A model generated the notes under the pieces. It was not told the DNA's origin. It made no database searches and saw nothing but the letters and a program-made list of their open reading frames with translations. Shown here one piece after another: positions 51,878 to 61,900 of a DNA stretch of 64,000 nucleotides (position 1 is its first letter; each line of letters starts with the position of its first letter). The stretch lies in assembly GCF_004337695.1 (NCBI RefSeq), contig NZ_SJXJ01000002.1, forward strand, positions 62,001 to 126,000, given 5' to 3'. The translations under genes were made by a program, and so were the position numbers. The stretch is from Tenacibaculum sp. M341 (GTDB lineage Bacteria; Bacteroidota; Bacteroidia; Flavobacteriales; Flavobacteriaceae).

Positions 51878-53221
51878 ATGAAAAAATACATACTTAGTGT
51901 ATTTACGTTCTTCTTAGTAGGTATGTCATTTGCCCAAGATGATGTATTAAGATTATCAATGGAAGAAGCCATTGATTATGCAGTAAAAAACAATTATAAT
52001 AATTTAATTGCTGCAAAAAACATAGAAGCAGCAGAAGAGCGAAAATGGGAAACGACAACTATAGGTCTTCCTCAAATAAATGGTAAAGTTGATTACCAAT
52101 ATTGGTTAAAGCAACAGATATCATTATTACCAGCTGAAATCTTTGGAGGTCAACAAGGAGAATTTGCAGAAATAGCTTTTGGAACCAAACAAAGTATTAA
52201 TGCAGCAGTAACTTTAAGTCAGTTAATCTTTGATGGTTCTTATTTGGTAGGACTGCAATCAGCAAAAACCTATTTAAAAATATCAGAACAAGCGAAAGAA
52301 AAAACTGAATTAGGGACAAAAGAAGCAGTTATTAATGCCTACGGAAATGTATTAGTTGCTGAAAAATCAATAGAGATTTTAGAAAATAACAAGAAGATTT
52401 TATCAAAAAGTTTGTCTGAGACTCAAAAAATCTATGACAATGGTTTAACTGAGTTAGAGAATGTTGAGCAATTACAAATTACTTTAGGAACTCTTGAAAA
52501 CAATCTTAGAAATACCGTAAGATTAAAGGCAATAGCTTATCAAATGCTAAACATAACTTTAGGTAATGTAACTAATAAAAAGGTAGAGCTAACAGATACT
52601 TTAGAAAATTTAGTATTTCAAGAAACGGATTTATCATTATTAGCAAAGTCATTTAATTTAGAAAATCATATTGACTATAAAATGGCTAAAAATGATGAAG
52701 AAGCGAATCAATTATTAGTGAAATTAGAAAAAAGTAAAGCATTACCATCACTTTCAGCATTTTTAAACTACGGAGTAAATGCCAACTCTAATAGTTTTAC
52801 TTTTTTCGATAGCAATCAAGATTGGTTTGATTACTCTTTATTAGGTGTGTCGTTAAATGTACCAATTTTTAGTAGCTTCGGAAGATCATCAAGAACAGCT
52901 CAGGCAAAAATCAAGTTAGAAAACTCTTCGATTAGATTACAAGAAATTGAACAAAAACTAAATCTTCAAGCACAAACAGCTAAAAGTGAATATCAATTAA
53001 GTATTGAAAATCATGAAACAGCTAAGAAGAATTTATCATTGGCTGAGAGGATAGAAAAGAAGCAGCAAGTAAAGTTTTTTGAAGGACTTTCATCTAGCTT
53101 CGATTTATCTCAAGCCCAAAATCAATTATATACCCAACAAAATAATTATGTGCAATCTATGTTAAACGTGATTGCCAAAAAAGCACAATTAGAAACCGCA
53201 TTAAACGTACCTGTAAAATAA
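51878..53221 (+). CDS. TolC-family outer membrane efflux protein
   Basis: A 447-aa protein with a signal peptide (FFLVGMSFAQ) and two homologous TolC halves with long coiled-coils and a final QNQLYTQQNNYVQSMLNVI segment. It forms the outer-membrane channel for the RND pump encoded by the next two genes, 8 bases apart. It might also serve the peptide exporter, which has no TolC of its own here; that is speculation. Confidence 0.92.
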   Translation: MKKYILSVFTFFLVGMSFAQDDVLRLSMEEAIDYAVKNNYNNLIAAKNIEAAEERKWETTTIGLPQINGKVDYQYWLKQQISLLPAEIFGGQQGEFAEIAFGTKQSINAAVTLSQLIFDGSYLVGLQSAKTYLKISEQAKEKTELGTKEAVINAYGNVLVAEKSIEILENNKKILSKSLSETQKIYDNGLTELENVEQLQITLGTLENNLRNTVRLKAIAYQMLNITLGNVTNKKVELTDTLENLVFQETDLSLLAKSFNLENHIDYKMAKNDEEANQLLVKLEKSKALPSLSAFLNYGVNANSNSFTFFDSNQDWFDYSLLGVSLNVPIFSSFGRSSRTAQAKIKLENSSIRLQEIEQKLNLQAQTAKSEYQLSIENHETAKKNLSLAERIEKKQQVKFFEGLSSSFDLSQAQNQLYTQQNNYVQSMLNVIAKKAQLETALNVPVK

Positions 53222-53229
53222 CTAACTCA

Positions 53230-54408
53230 ATGAGAAAGATATTCATTATAACAATAGCTTCTTTATATTTAGCTTCATGTGGAGGCAATAAAAAACAATC
53301 AGTAGAAGAAGTATTAGCATCTGGTAACTTAGAGTTATTAAGAACTAAAAAAGACGAATTACGTAAAGAAAATCAAGAACTTGTTAAAAATATTGAATTA
53401 TTAGATACTGAAATAGCAAAGTTAGATACTAATAAAAAAGTACCGTTAGTAACTGTTATTGCTGTTAAAAACAAAGAGTTTGTTCATTACTTAGAGTTAC
53501 AAGGAGATGTACAAACAAAAAAGAATGTTTTAGTATATCCAGAAGTACCAGGTCAATTAATCAGTGTATACGTTAAAGAAGGTCAAAGAGTAGCAAAAGG
53601 TCAATCTTTAGCTAAAATAGATGACGGAGGAATGTCAAATCAATTAGCGCAAGTTGAAGCTAATGCGGCGTTGGCAAAAACTACTTTTGAGCGTCAACAA
53701 AGATTATGGGATCAAAAAATTGGTTCAGAAATTCAATACTTACAGGCTAAAACAAATTACGAAGCGCAAAAAAATGCAGTTACTAATTTACGTAAAGCAA
53801 TTGGTAAATATACAGTAAGAGCACCGTTTGCAGGAATAGTGGATGATGTAATTAAAGAGCAAGGTACAGTGGTTGCTCCTGGAATGGGGGCAGAGATTTT
53901 TAGAATTGTAAATTTAGGAGACATGTACATTGAAACAGATGTGCCAGAAGGATTTATTAGTTCTATTAAAAAAGGGAAAGATGTAATGGTTGATTTTCCA
54001 ATTTTAGGTAAAACTATAGCTTCTAAAGTTCGTCAGGCAGGAAACTTTATCAATCCAGCAAACAGAACATTTAAAGTAGAGGTTGGAGTTCCTAATAAAG
54101 ATAGAGAAATCAAGCCTAATTTAACAGCGAAGTTAAAAATCAACGATTATACAAATCCAAGCGCAATTTTAATACCTCAAAGTATCATTTCTGAAAATGG
54201 AGAAGGAGCACAATATGTATATGTAGTTGATAAAGCTGGTGCTGATAAAGGCACTGCTAAGCAAACTATTATTACAACTGGAAAAACTCAAGGTGACGAA
54301 ATTGAAATTTTAAGTGGATTAAAAGAAGGAGAGTTAATTATTAATGATGGAGCTAGAAGTGTAAAAGATAAGCAAGAAGTGAAAATTTTAGCATCATCAA
54401 CTAAATAA
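53230..54408 (+). CDS. RND efflux periplasmic adaptor subunit
   Basis: A 392-aa lipoprotein (signal ending LASCGG, Cys17) with a coiled-coil hairpin (~35-70 and ~125-175), the lipoyl/barrel halves (VYPEVPGQLISVYVKEGQRV; APFAGIVDDVI) and a C-terminal beta-barrel and membrane-proximal domain. It connects the RND pump to the TolC channel. Confidence 0.94.
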   Translation: MRKIFIITIASLYLASCGGNKKQSVEEVLASGNLELLRTKKDELRKENQELVKNIELLDTEIAKLDTNKKVPLVTVIAVKNKEFVHYLELQGDVQTKKNVLVYPEVPGQLISVYVKEGQRVAKGQSLAKIDDGGMSNQLAQVEANAALAKTTFERQQRLWDQKIGSEIQYLQAKTNYEAQKNAVTNLRKAIGKYTVRAPFAGIVDDVIKEQGTVVAPGMGAEIFRIVNLGDMYIETDVPEGFISSIKKGKDVMVDFPILGKTIASKVRQAGNFINPANRTFKVEVGVPNKDREIKPNLTAKLKINDYTNPSAILIPQSIISENGEGAQYVYVVDKAGADKGTAKQTIITTGKTQGDEIEILSGLKEGELIINDGARSVKDKQEVKILASSTK

Positions 54409-54425
54409 TTTTAAAAGATATTCTG

Positions 54426-57400
54426 ATGACAGAGCAAGAAAAAAATGTAGATAAAGAGTTTGGTTTATCTTCATGGGCAATAAATAATAAAACAACCATA
54501 TATGTTTTAATGGTGTTGATATTATATTTTGGAATCTCGGCATTTTTAAATATGCCAAGAGAAAACTTTCCAGAAATAAAAGACACAAAAATATATGTGA
54601 GTTCTGTTTTCCCTGGAAACACAGCGGAAGATATTGAAAAGTTAATTACAAATCCGTTAGAAGAAAAGTTAAAAACGGTAAGTAATATGACTAAAATTAC
54701 TTCTACCTCTCAAGAAAATGTTTCAATGGTAGTAGTAGAATTTAATAGCAATATTACTATTGAAGAAGCAAAGCAGAAGGTAAAAGATGAAATAGATGAA
54801 GAAGTATCAGGTGAAGATTGGCCTACGTTTAATGGGGCTAAAGTTGAACCTAATGTTTTTGAACTGAATATTTCGGAAGAAACGCCAATTTTAAATATTA
54901 ATATTTCTGGAGATTATACTGTTGAACAACTAAAAGAGTATGCAGAATATCTTCAAGATGAAATAGAGGATTTAAAAGAAATAAAGAAAGCTGATATTAG
55001 AGGAGCAGAAGATAAGGAAGTTGAAATAGCAGTAGATGTATATAAAATGACAGCTGCTAAAGTTAGTTTTCAAGATATTTTGCAATCAGTAGGAGGAGGA
55101 AATGCGACAGTTTCAGCGGGTAATATTATCTCTAGTGGTCAAAGAAGAACGATTAGGGTTTTAGGAGAGATAGAAAAAACCTCTCAATTAGAGAATTTTG
55201 TAATCAAATCAGAAAGAGGAAATCCTATTTATTTAAGAGATATTGCTGTAGTTACTTTTAAAGATAAAGACAAAACTACCTATGCTCGTGAAAATGGAGC
55301 GTCAGTGGTAATGCTTGATATTAAAAAGAGAACAGGTGAAAACATGGTACGTGCAACAGAGCAAATACGAGAAATTGTAAAGAAAGCTCAAAAAGATGTA
55401 TTGCCAAGTAATTTAAGAGTAACCTTAGCAAATGATCAGTCTTCAAAAACAATAGGTCAGGTAGATGATTTAGTAAATAACATCATTTTTGGGGTTATTT
55501 TAGTAGTAACAGTTTTAATGTTTTTCTTAGGACTTAGAAATGCATTATTCGTAGGTTTTGCAATTCCAATGTCTATGTTCATGTCGTTAATGATATTGAA
55601 TCTGTTAGGGTACACTATGAATACCATGATTTTATTTGGTTTAATTATGGGACTTGGAATGTTGGTAGATAACGGTATTGTGGTTGTAGAAAACGTATAT
55701 CGTTTAATGGATGAAGAAGGTATGAGTAGGCTAGAGGCTGCTAAAAAAGGTATTGGTGAAATTGCTTTCCCAATTATCATTTCTACAGCAACTACTGTAG
55801 CAGCGTTTGTTCCTTTAGGTATGTGGCCAGGTGTAATGGGGCAGTTTATGATCTATTTCCCAATTACGTTATCAGTAGTATTAGGTTCATCATTATTTGT
55901 AGCAATATTCTTTAATTCGGTATTGGTATCTCAGTTTATGAACACTGAGGATAAAAACATGCCATTAAAAAGATTGATTGTTTTAACAGTAGTATTGGCT
56001 GTGTTAGGAATATTAATGTTAATTGCTGGTGGAGGTAGAAGTTCATTAGGAGTGTTGTTAGTGTTTGCTGCTGTCAATTTCTGGATTTATAGATATGTTA
56101 TGCGTCCAGCGGCTAATTATTTCCAAAGAGAAATTTTACCAAGATGGGAGCGTTTTTACGAACGAATCATTAGAGCTTCTTTAAAAGGTTGGAGACCGTA
56201 TGCAATTACAGGTGTTACTTTTATGATGTTATTTGTAGTGTTTGGAGTATTCGGAAAAAGAATGGGAGAGAAGAAGGTAAAAGTAGAGTTCTTTCCAGAT
56301 AATACGCCAAACCAAGTAATTGTATATGTTGAATATCCTCAGGGTACAGATATAGAGAAGACCAATCTAATCATGAAAGATTTGGAAGAGCGAGTAACTA
56401 AAATTATTAATTCTTCTAAATATGTAGATAATGGGTATAACTTTTTGGTAGAAAGTTCGGTTACTCAAGTGGGAGCAGGTTCTGGAAATCCACAAACTGA
56501 CGGAGGTTCTACAGCAGAAATGCCACATAGAGGTAAAATTGTAGCTTCTATGAGAGAATACAAATATCGTAGAGGATCTGATAGTAAAGAATTGAAGAAA
56601 GAAATTACAGAAGCTTTACAAGGAATTTATCCAGGACTTTCAATTTCTGTTGAAAAAGATCCAGTTGGTCCACCAGCAGGGTACCCAATTAATATTGAAT
56701 TAGAGGGGAAAGATTATGCTCAGATGATAGAAGTAGCTGAAAAGATGAAAGATTTTATCAATACAAAATCAATTCCAGGAGTTGCTGAAATCAAAGTAGA
56801 TGTAAATAAAGCTAAGCCTACTATGTTGGTAAATGTAGATAGAAAAAAGGCAGGAGAATTAGGGGTAAGTGCTTCTCAAATTGGTCAGCAGCTTAGGAAT
56901 TCTGTTTTTGGGGCTAAGGCTGGAGTTTACAAGGAAGATGGTGAAGATTATGATATTTATGTTCGATTTGATAAAGAGAACAGATATAATACAAATGCAA
57001 TATTTAATCAGAATATCACTTTTAGAGATATGGCAACTGGTCAAGTAAGATCTATTCCTGTATCTACATTAATTAAAAAGGATAATACTTCTGGATTTAG
57101 TGCAATTAAACACAAAAACGGAAAAAGAGTGGTAACCGTATATTCTGCTTTAGCTCCAGGTTTTACTGATGCTGGTGCAATTGTAGCTCAAATTAAGGAA
57201 GAGATGGGTAGTTTTACTGATTTACCAAAAACTATTAAAGTAGATTATACAGGTCAAATTGAAGAGCAAAATAAACAGCAAGCATTCTTAGGAAGTGCCT
57301 TTTTTGCTGGATTAGGATTGATTTTCTTGATTTTAATTTATCAGTTTAACTCTATTTCTAAGCCTACGATTATTATGTTAGCTATTTTCTTGAGTTTGAT

Positions 57401-57932
57401 TGGTGTGTTTGGAGGAATTATGATTAGTGGTTCGCCTTTTGTGATTATGATGACAATGATGGGAATTATCTCTTTAGCGGGTATTGTGGTAAACAATGGT
57501 GTGGTACTGCTCGATTATACCGAATTGTTAATTGACAGAAGAAAAGTAGCACTTCGTTTAAATGAAGATGAAATGATTGGAGTAGATGATTTAAATGAGG
57601 CAATTGTTACTGGTGGTAAAGCACGTTTACGTCCTGTATTATTAACAGCAATAACAACTATTTTAGGATTGATTCCTTTAGCTACAGGATTAAATATTAA
57701 TTTCTACACATTAGTATCAGAGTTGAATCCTCATATTTATGTAGGAGGTGATAATGTGATCTTCTGGGGACCATTAGCATGGGCTGTAATTTATGGACTT
57801 GTAGTGGCTACATTCTTAACATTAATAGTAGTTCCAATATTATTCTATTTAGTAAATAGATTTAAAATGTGGATTAAAGGAAGTAGAAGAAATAATATTC
57901 AAGAAGAAGAATTGTATGAAATAGGGAATTAG
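54426..57932 (+). CDS. RND family multidrug efflux transporter (AcrB-like)
   Basis: A 1168-aa pump with 12 transmembrane helices in two sets and large periplasmic loops. RND motifs are visible: FPGNTAEDIEKLITNPLE, the helix-4 segment GLGMLVDNGIVVVENVYR, and in the second half GIVVNNGVVLLDYTELL and LRPVLLTAITTILGLIPLAT. A Gly/Ser-rich insertion around residue 690 lengthens it beyond AcrB. It uses the proton gradient to extrude drugs, bile-like compounds or lipids; the substrate is not known. Confidence 0.96.
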   Translation: MTEQEKNVDKEFGLSSWAINNKTTIYVLMVLILYFGISAFLNMPRENFPEIKDTKIYVSSVFPGNTAEDIEKLITNPLEEKLKTVSNMTKITSTSQENVSMVVVEFNSNITIEEAKQKVKDEIDEEVSGEDWPTFNGAKVEPNVFELNISEETPILNINISGDYTVEQLKEYAEYLQDEIEDLKEIKKADIRGAEDKEVEIAVDVYKMTAAKVSFQDILQSVGGGNATVSAGNIISSGQRRTIRVLGEIEKTSQLENFVIKSERGNPIYLRDIAVVTFKDKDKTTYARENGASVVMLDIKKRTGENMVRATEQIREIVKKAQKDVLPSNLRVTLANDQSSKTIGQVDDLVNNIIFGVILVVTVLMFFLGLRNALFVGFAIPMSMFMSLMILNLLGYTMNTMILFGLIMGLGMLVDNGIVVVENVYRLMDEEGMSRLEAAKKGIGEIAFPIIISTATTVAAFVPLGMWPGVMGQFMIYFPITLSVVLGSSLFVAIFFNSVLVSQFMNTEDKNMPLKRLIVLTVVLAVLGILMLIAGGGRSSLGVLLVFAAVNFWIYRYVMRPAANYFQREILPRWERFYERIIRASLKGWRPYAITGVTFMMLFVVFGVFGKRMGEKKVKVEFFPDNTPNQVIVYVEYPQGTDIEKTNLIMKDLEERVTKIINSSKYVDNGYNFLVESSVTQVGAGSGNPQTDGGSTAEMPHRGKIVASMREYKYRRGSDSKELKKEITEALQGIYPGLSISVEKDPVGPPAGYPINIELEGKDYAQMIEVAEKMKDFINTKSIPGVAEIKVDVNKAKPTMLVNVDRKKAGELGVSASQIGQQLRNSVFGAKAGVYKEDGEDYDIYVRFDKENRYNTNAIFNQNITFRDMATGQVRSIPVSTLIKKDNTSGFSAIKHKNGKRVVTVYSALAPGFTDAGAIVAQIKEEMGSFTDLPKTIKVDYTGQIEEQNKQQAFLGSAFFAGLGLIFLILIYQFNSISKPTIIMLAIFLSLIGVFGGIMISGSPFVIMMTMMGIISLAGIVVNNGVVLLDYTELLIDRRKVALRLNEDEMIGVDDLNEAIVTGGKARLRPVLLTAITTILGLIPLATGLNINFYTLVSELNPHIYVGGDNVIFWGPLAWAVIYGLVVATFLTLIVVPILFYLVNRFKMWIKGSRRNNIQEEELYEIGN

Positions 57933-57960
57933 ATTTTTTAAAATTAGTTTAATAACAATT

Positions 57961-57993
57961 AAAACCTTATCGCTTTAAAAGTGATAAGGTTTT
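57961..57993 (+). terminator. Terminator of the RND operon
   Basis: 11-bp stem AAAACCTTATC / GATAAGGTTTT with an 11-nt loop that can pair further, 28 bases after the RND gene. Confidence 0.75.
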
Positions 57994-58053
57994 ATGTTTT
58001 ACAAAGTTTTTATTTTTAAACTTTTCAATATTTAAGTTTTCATTTGTATTCCA

Positions 58054-58061
58054 TAGTTTTG
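58054..58061 (+). promoter_or_regulatory. Candidate recX -7 box
   Basis: TAGTTTTG is an exact TAnnTTTG box, only 5 bases before the recX ATG. Transcription would begin at about the start codon, giving a leaderless mRNA. No strong -33 element is seen. Confidence 0.35.
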
Positions 58062-58066
58062 CTGGT

Positions 58067-58537
58067 ATGAAAAAAGCAGTGACTTCTATTGAAGAGATTA
58101 AAAGAAAGCTAGAGAGATATTGTGTGTATCAGGATAGATCACACAAAGAGATTGAAAAAAAATTAGCTGAATATAATTTAATAGAAGAAGCAAAAGGAGT
58201 CATCATACTTCATTTATTAGAACATGATTTTTTAAATGAAGAACGTTTTGCTAAGAGTTTTGCAAGAGGAAAGTTTAGAATTAAAAAGTGGGGGAAGCAA
58301 AGAATTACGAGAGAGTTGAAGGCTAGAGATATTTCCGCTTACAATATAAAAACAGCTTTAAAAGAGATTGAGGAGACTGATTATTTAGAAAGTTTAGTTG
58401 ATTTAATTAATAAGAAAAATAAAGAAGTCAAAGAAGAGAATATTTTTAAGAGAAAGAAAAAAATTTATGATTTTCTCGCTTATAGAGGATATGAATCTGA
58501 TTTGATATTTAAATATATGAACGAAATTATAAATTAA
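58067..58537 (+). CDS. recX: Regulatory protein RecX
   Basis: A 156-aa helical protein with the three tandem three-helix repeats of RecX: YQDRSHKEIEKKL, LNEERFAKSFARGKFRIKKW, and a C-terminal KIYDFLAYRGYESDLI. It binds RecA filaments and limits recombination. It is a single gene between terminators. Confidence 0.9.
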   Translation: MKKAVTSIEEIKRKLERYCVYQDRSHKEIEKKLAEYNLIEEAKGVIILHLLEHDFLNEERFAKSFARGKFRIKKWGKQRITRELKARDISAYNIKTALKEIEETDYLESLVDLINKKNKEVKEENIFKRKKKIYDFLAYRGYESDLIFKYMNEIIN

Positions 58538-58543
58538 AAAAAC

Positions 58544-58566
58544 GCTGTACCAATAATAGGTACAGC
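58544..58566. terminator. Bidirectional terminator between recX and peptide M
   Basis: 8-bp stem GCTGTACC / GGTACAGC with a 7-nt loop and A/T runs on both sides. It serves the convergent recX and peptide M genes. Confidence 0.82.
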
Positions 58567-58573
58567 ATTTTTT

Positions 58574-58774
58574 TTAGTTGCAAATATCAGGAAAAACATC
58601 ACAGATATCTGGTAAAGGAGGAATTGTATGTTCATACCCGCCTTCACAAGGTTCGTTTATTTTATTTCCAAAGTCATCACATTTACATGCGGGATAGTAG
58701 TGTCTACTTCCGTTTATTTCTTTTTGTTCTTTTCTGCTTAGGCTTTTTCCTAAGTTTAAAATTGATTTTTTCAT
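58574..58774 (-). CDS. Orphan Cys-rich leader peptide M (66 aa)
   Basis: Leader MKKSILNLGKSLSRKEQKE then INGS, again with Ser in place of the second Gly. The core RHYYPACKCDDFGNKINEPC continues with Pro-rich IPPLPDICDVFPDICN and has five Cys. It lies about 9 kb from the cluster without a transporter or pseudoknot element. It is likely processed in trans by the exporter at 45010. It sits between recX and the SprB-repeat surface protein, downstream of the latter's stop codon in the opposite flank but on the same strand. Confidence 0.83.
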   Translation of the reverse strand: MKKSILNLGKSLSRKEQKEINGSRHYYPACKCDDFGNKINEPCEGGYEHTIPPLPDICDVFPDICN

Positions 58775-58866
58775 GATTTAAAAATTGATTAATTAAGTGT
58801 TGAATTTAAAATAACTTTTAACAATTAAGCAATAAAAGATGTTAAAAGGGGAGGTTTTGTTATATT

Positions 58867-58896
58867 AAAAAAGGTGTGAAATTTCACACCTTTTTT
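58867..58896 (-). terminator. Terminator of the SprB-repeat surface protein
   Basis: Perfect palindrome with arms AAAAAAGGTGTGAAA and its complement, 8 bases after the stop codon at 58905. The minus strand ends in a six-T run. Confidence 0.85.
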
Positions 58897-58904
58897 AATT
58901 ACTG

Positions 58905-61900
58905 TTAATGTTTAACAAACTTAACAGGCGTGTACTTTGGTATTTTTATAAAGTAAACACCATCAGAAAGTGATTGTACATTAAGTTTTGTTGACTCAAT
59001 TTTGTCGTTATATATTTCTTCTCCAAGGATGTTGTAAATTTTATACTTCTTACCAATTAATTCAGTAGGAACATTTATAATTTCAGTAGTTGGATTAGGA
59101 TATATTGTAAAATCAGTTTTCTCTATGTTTTCAGTACTCAAAGTATCAATCTTAAACTCAATAATTGGAGATAAAACTATTTGAGTGTTACTATTGTTCT
59201 TAACACTAGTTTGTCCGTTGTAATACTCGGTAGCCTCTTGTGTAACTGTAATTTCAACTTGATATCTTCCTGAAACGGTAGGCTTATACGAACTTTCAGT
59301 TGCTCCGGCAATTCTTTCTCCAGAATCAACATTAATCCATTGGTAAGCTGTTGCGTTTTTAAAGGTAACCTCTAACTCCTCTTCATTTTGAGTTACAGAA
59401 TTATCAATGTCAATTTCATTTAAAGTAACTGTAAATTCAGTAGAAATACAACCATTGCTATCTATTGAAGTAATAGCATAGGTTCCTGGCGCTAAACCAA
59501 TAAATTCATTTGAGTTTACAGGGATATCTCCGTTTAAACTAAAGCTATAAGGAGCAGTTCCTCCAGATGCACCTGCAATAATAACTCCACTAGGCTCGTT
59601 TCCAGAAGGAGTAATTTCTATAGAAGAAATAACAAGAGGAGATGGTTCTATAATTACTGCAGATAAGGTTTGGAAACAACCATTTTCATCTTGTATAGTT
59701 ACATCGTAAACACCAGCTGAAAGATTGTTAAAAGTATTTTCAGATTGTAATGTTCCAGAAGTAGCACCTACAGGGCTCACATTGTAAACATAATTACCAG
59801 TTCCTCCGATAGCGTTTATAACAATACTACCGTCATCGCTACCATTACAAGTTATATCAGTAGTAGTAATAGTTGCTGCTAGTAATGATGGTTCAATAAT
59901 AGTAACTTCTCTTGTTGCAGTAATGCCGTAGCTGTCAGTTACAGTTACTGTATAAGTGTTAGGACTTAAATTATTAAAAACTTCTACAGTATCATTAGAT
60001 ATTCTGCTGGTTACACCTAAAACATCGTAGCTATAAGGAGGGGTTCCTCCGCTTAAAAATACACCAACAATACCATTATCACTTCCATTACAAGTTACAT
60101 GAGATGTTGAGAAGGTTATATCAAATGTTTCAGGTTGATCTTCAACAATAATTGTAACAGTAGCTGTACTACAACTAGAAGGATTGTTACGATCGCATAA
60201 AGTATAGGTAAAACTATCATTACCAACAAAACTAGGATCTGGTTGATAGGTGATCAAATCATCACTAATATCGTCAGAAGTTCCATTATTTTCTATTGAA
60301 ATGTTTCCATTACTAGGTTGTGAAAATGTGATAAAGTCATTTAAGGATACATTAGAGTCATTAGCTAATATTGGTATAATTACCGGCGTGTTTTTTATTG
60401 TTGTAGCCGAATCATCTATAGTAGCAGGTGATGAAGCAATGTAAATAGGGAATAACTCATAACAACCATTACTATCTTTAACAACAGCATCATACGAATC
60501 TTCATTTAAGTTTGTAAATACAAATGATGTAACAAAGGTGTTACCCCCGTCTATGCTATACTCATAAGGAGGGATACCTCCAGTTGTGTTAATTGTTATA
60601 GTGTTTCCTGTAATATTTGTAGTTGAAACTATCGGTAATGGATCTTCTAAAATTACAGTTTTAGAAACTGTACAATTATTCGCGTCAACTACGTCAATAG
60701 TATATGTGCCGCCAGTTAAGTTGGTAAATTCGTTGTTTGTTTGTAAGAAATCTCCATTTAATGCATAAGTGTATGGAGGAACTCCGTTAATAACATCAAC
60801 TAAAATTTTACCATTATATTCATCGCTACAATTATTGTTAGTAACTGTTAAATTAACATCAAAACTAGAAGGATCGTTAATAGAAAAGTCCGTAACTATT
60901 ACTTCTCCGTAGCTATCTGTAATATTTAGTGTGTAAAAACCAGGAGATACAGATATTATATTGCTTGTAGTGTTAGTTATTACTGTACCTGAAGAATCTG
61001 ATATTTCATAATGATACGGATAAACACCACCGCTTACTAATATTTCAACTCTTCCTTCAGGAGAGTCACATGTAGCATCAGTAACATTTACTTGGTCTAT
61101 GGTTAAAGGTTTTTCTTTTACTAGAATGGTAACTTCTGCTGAAGCACAATTATGATCATTGTCACATAAAAAGTAAGTAAAAGTATCTATTCCACTAAAT
61201 CCAGGGTTAGGTACGTAAGTTAAAATATCGTCTGTGATATCGTCAGGAGTTCCGTTAGGATCACTTAAGGTAATATCTCCATAGATAGCAGGGTTAAAGT
61301 TTAAAACTCCATCTACAGCAATATTATAATCATTTGTCAATACATCCATTTCTAATATTGATTCCTGAGTAGTTTCAAAACTATCATCAACAGCAGTAGG
61401 AGTGGTGTCATTTATTATTACTGTTACAGGAAGAGAGGTACAACCATTGGCATCTCTAGTGGAAATATTATAAATGTTGTTAGGTAAATTATCAAAAACA
61501 CTGCTAGTCACATAACTAATACCGTCAATAGAATATTCATAAGGAGGTGTTCCTCCTGCAGCTTGTAAATGAAGACTATTAATAGTAGCTTGTGTGTAAG
61601 TTGTAAATAATTGATTTGGTTCTGAAACAATAATATTGTCATTGGTTTCAGTTAAACCGCTACTATCAGTAACTTGAATAATATAATTATTTGCTAATAA
61701 ATTACTGAAAATGTAAGTAGCTTCGCTCGAATTTACAGAATTAACTAAATTATATCCATAATCAAATAATGTATATGTATAAGGAGGAGCACCTCCGTTT
61801 ACAGTAACAGTGATTGATCCGTTTGAATCTCCAGTACAAATTATGTTTTCTGAAATAGTACTTACAACTAAAGAAGGATCTTCATTAGTTATATTAATTT

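Noticed and set aside
50168-57932. RND operon as part of the peptide export system
   Set aside because: It has its own TetR, promoter and terminator and is on the opposite strand; the adaptor and pump are standard efflux types.
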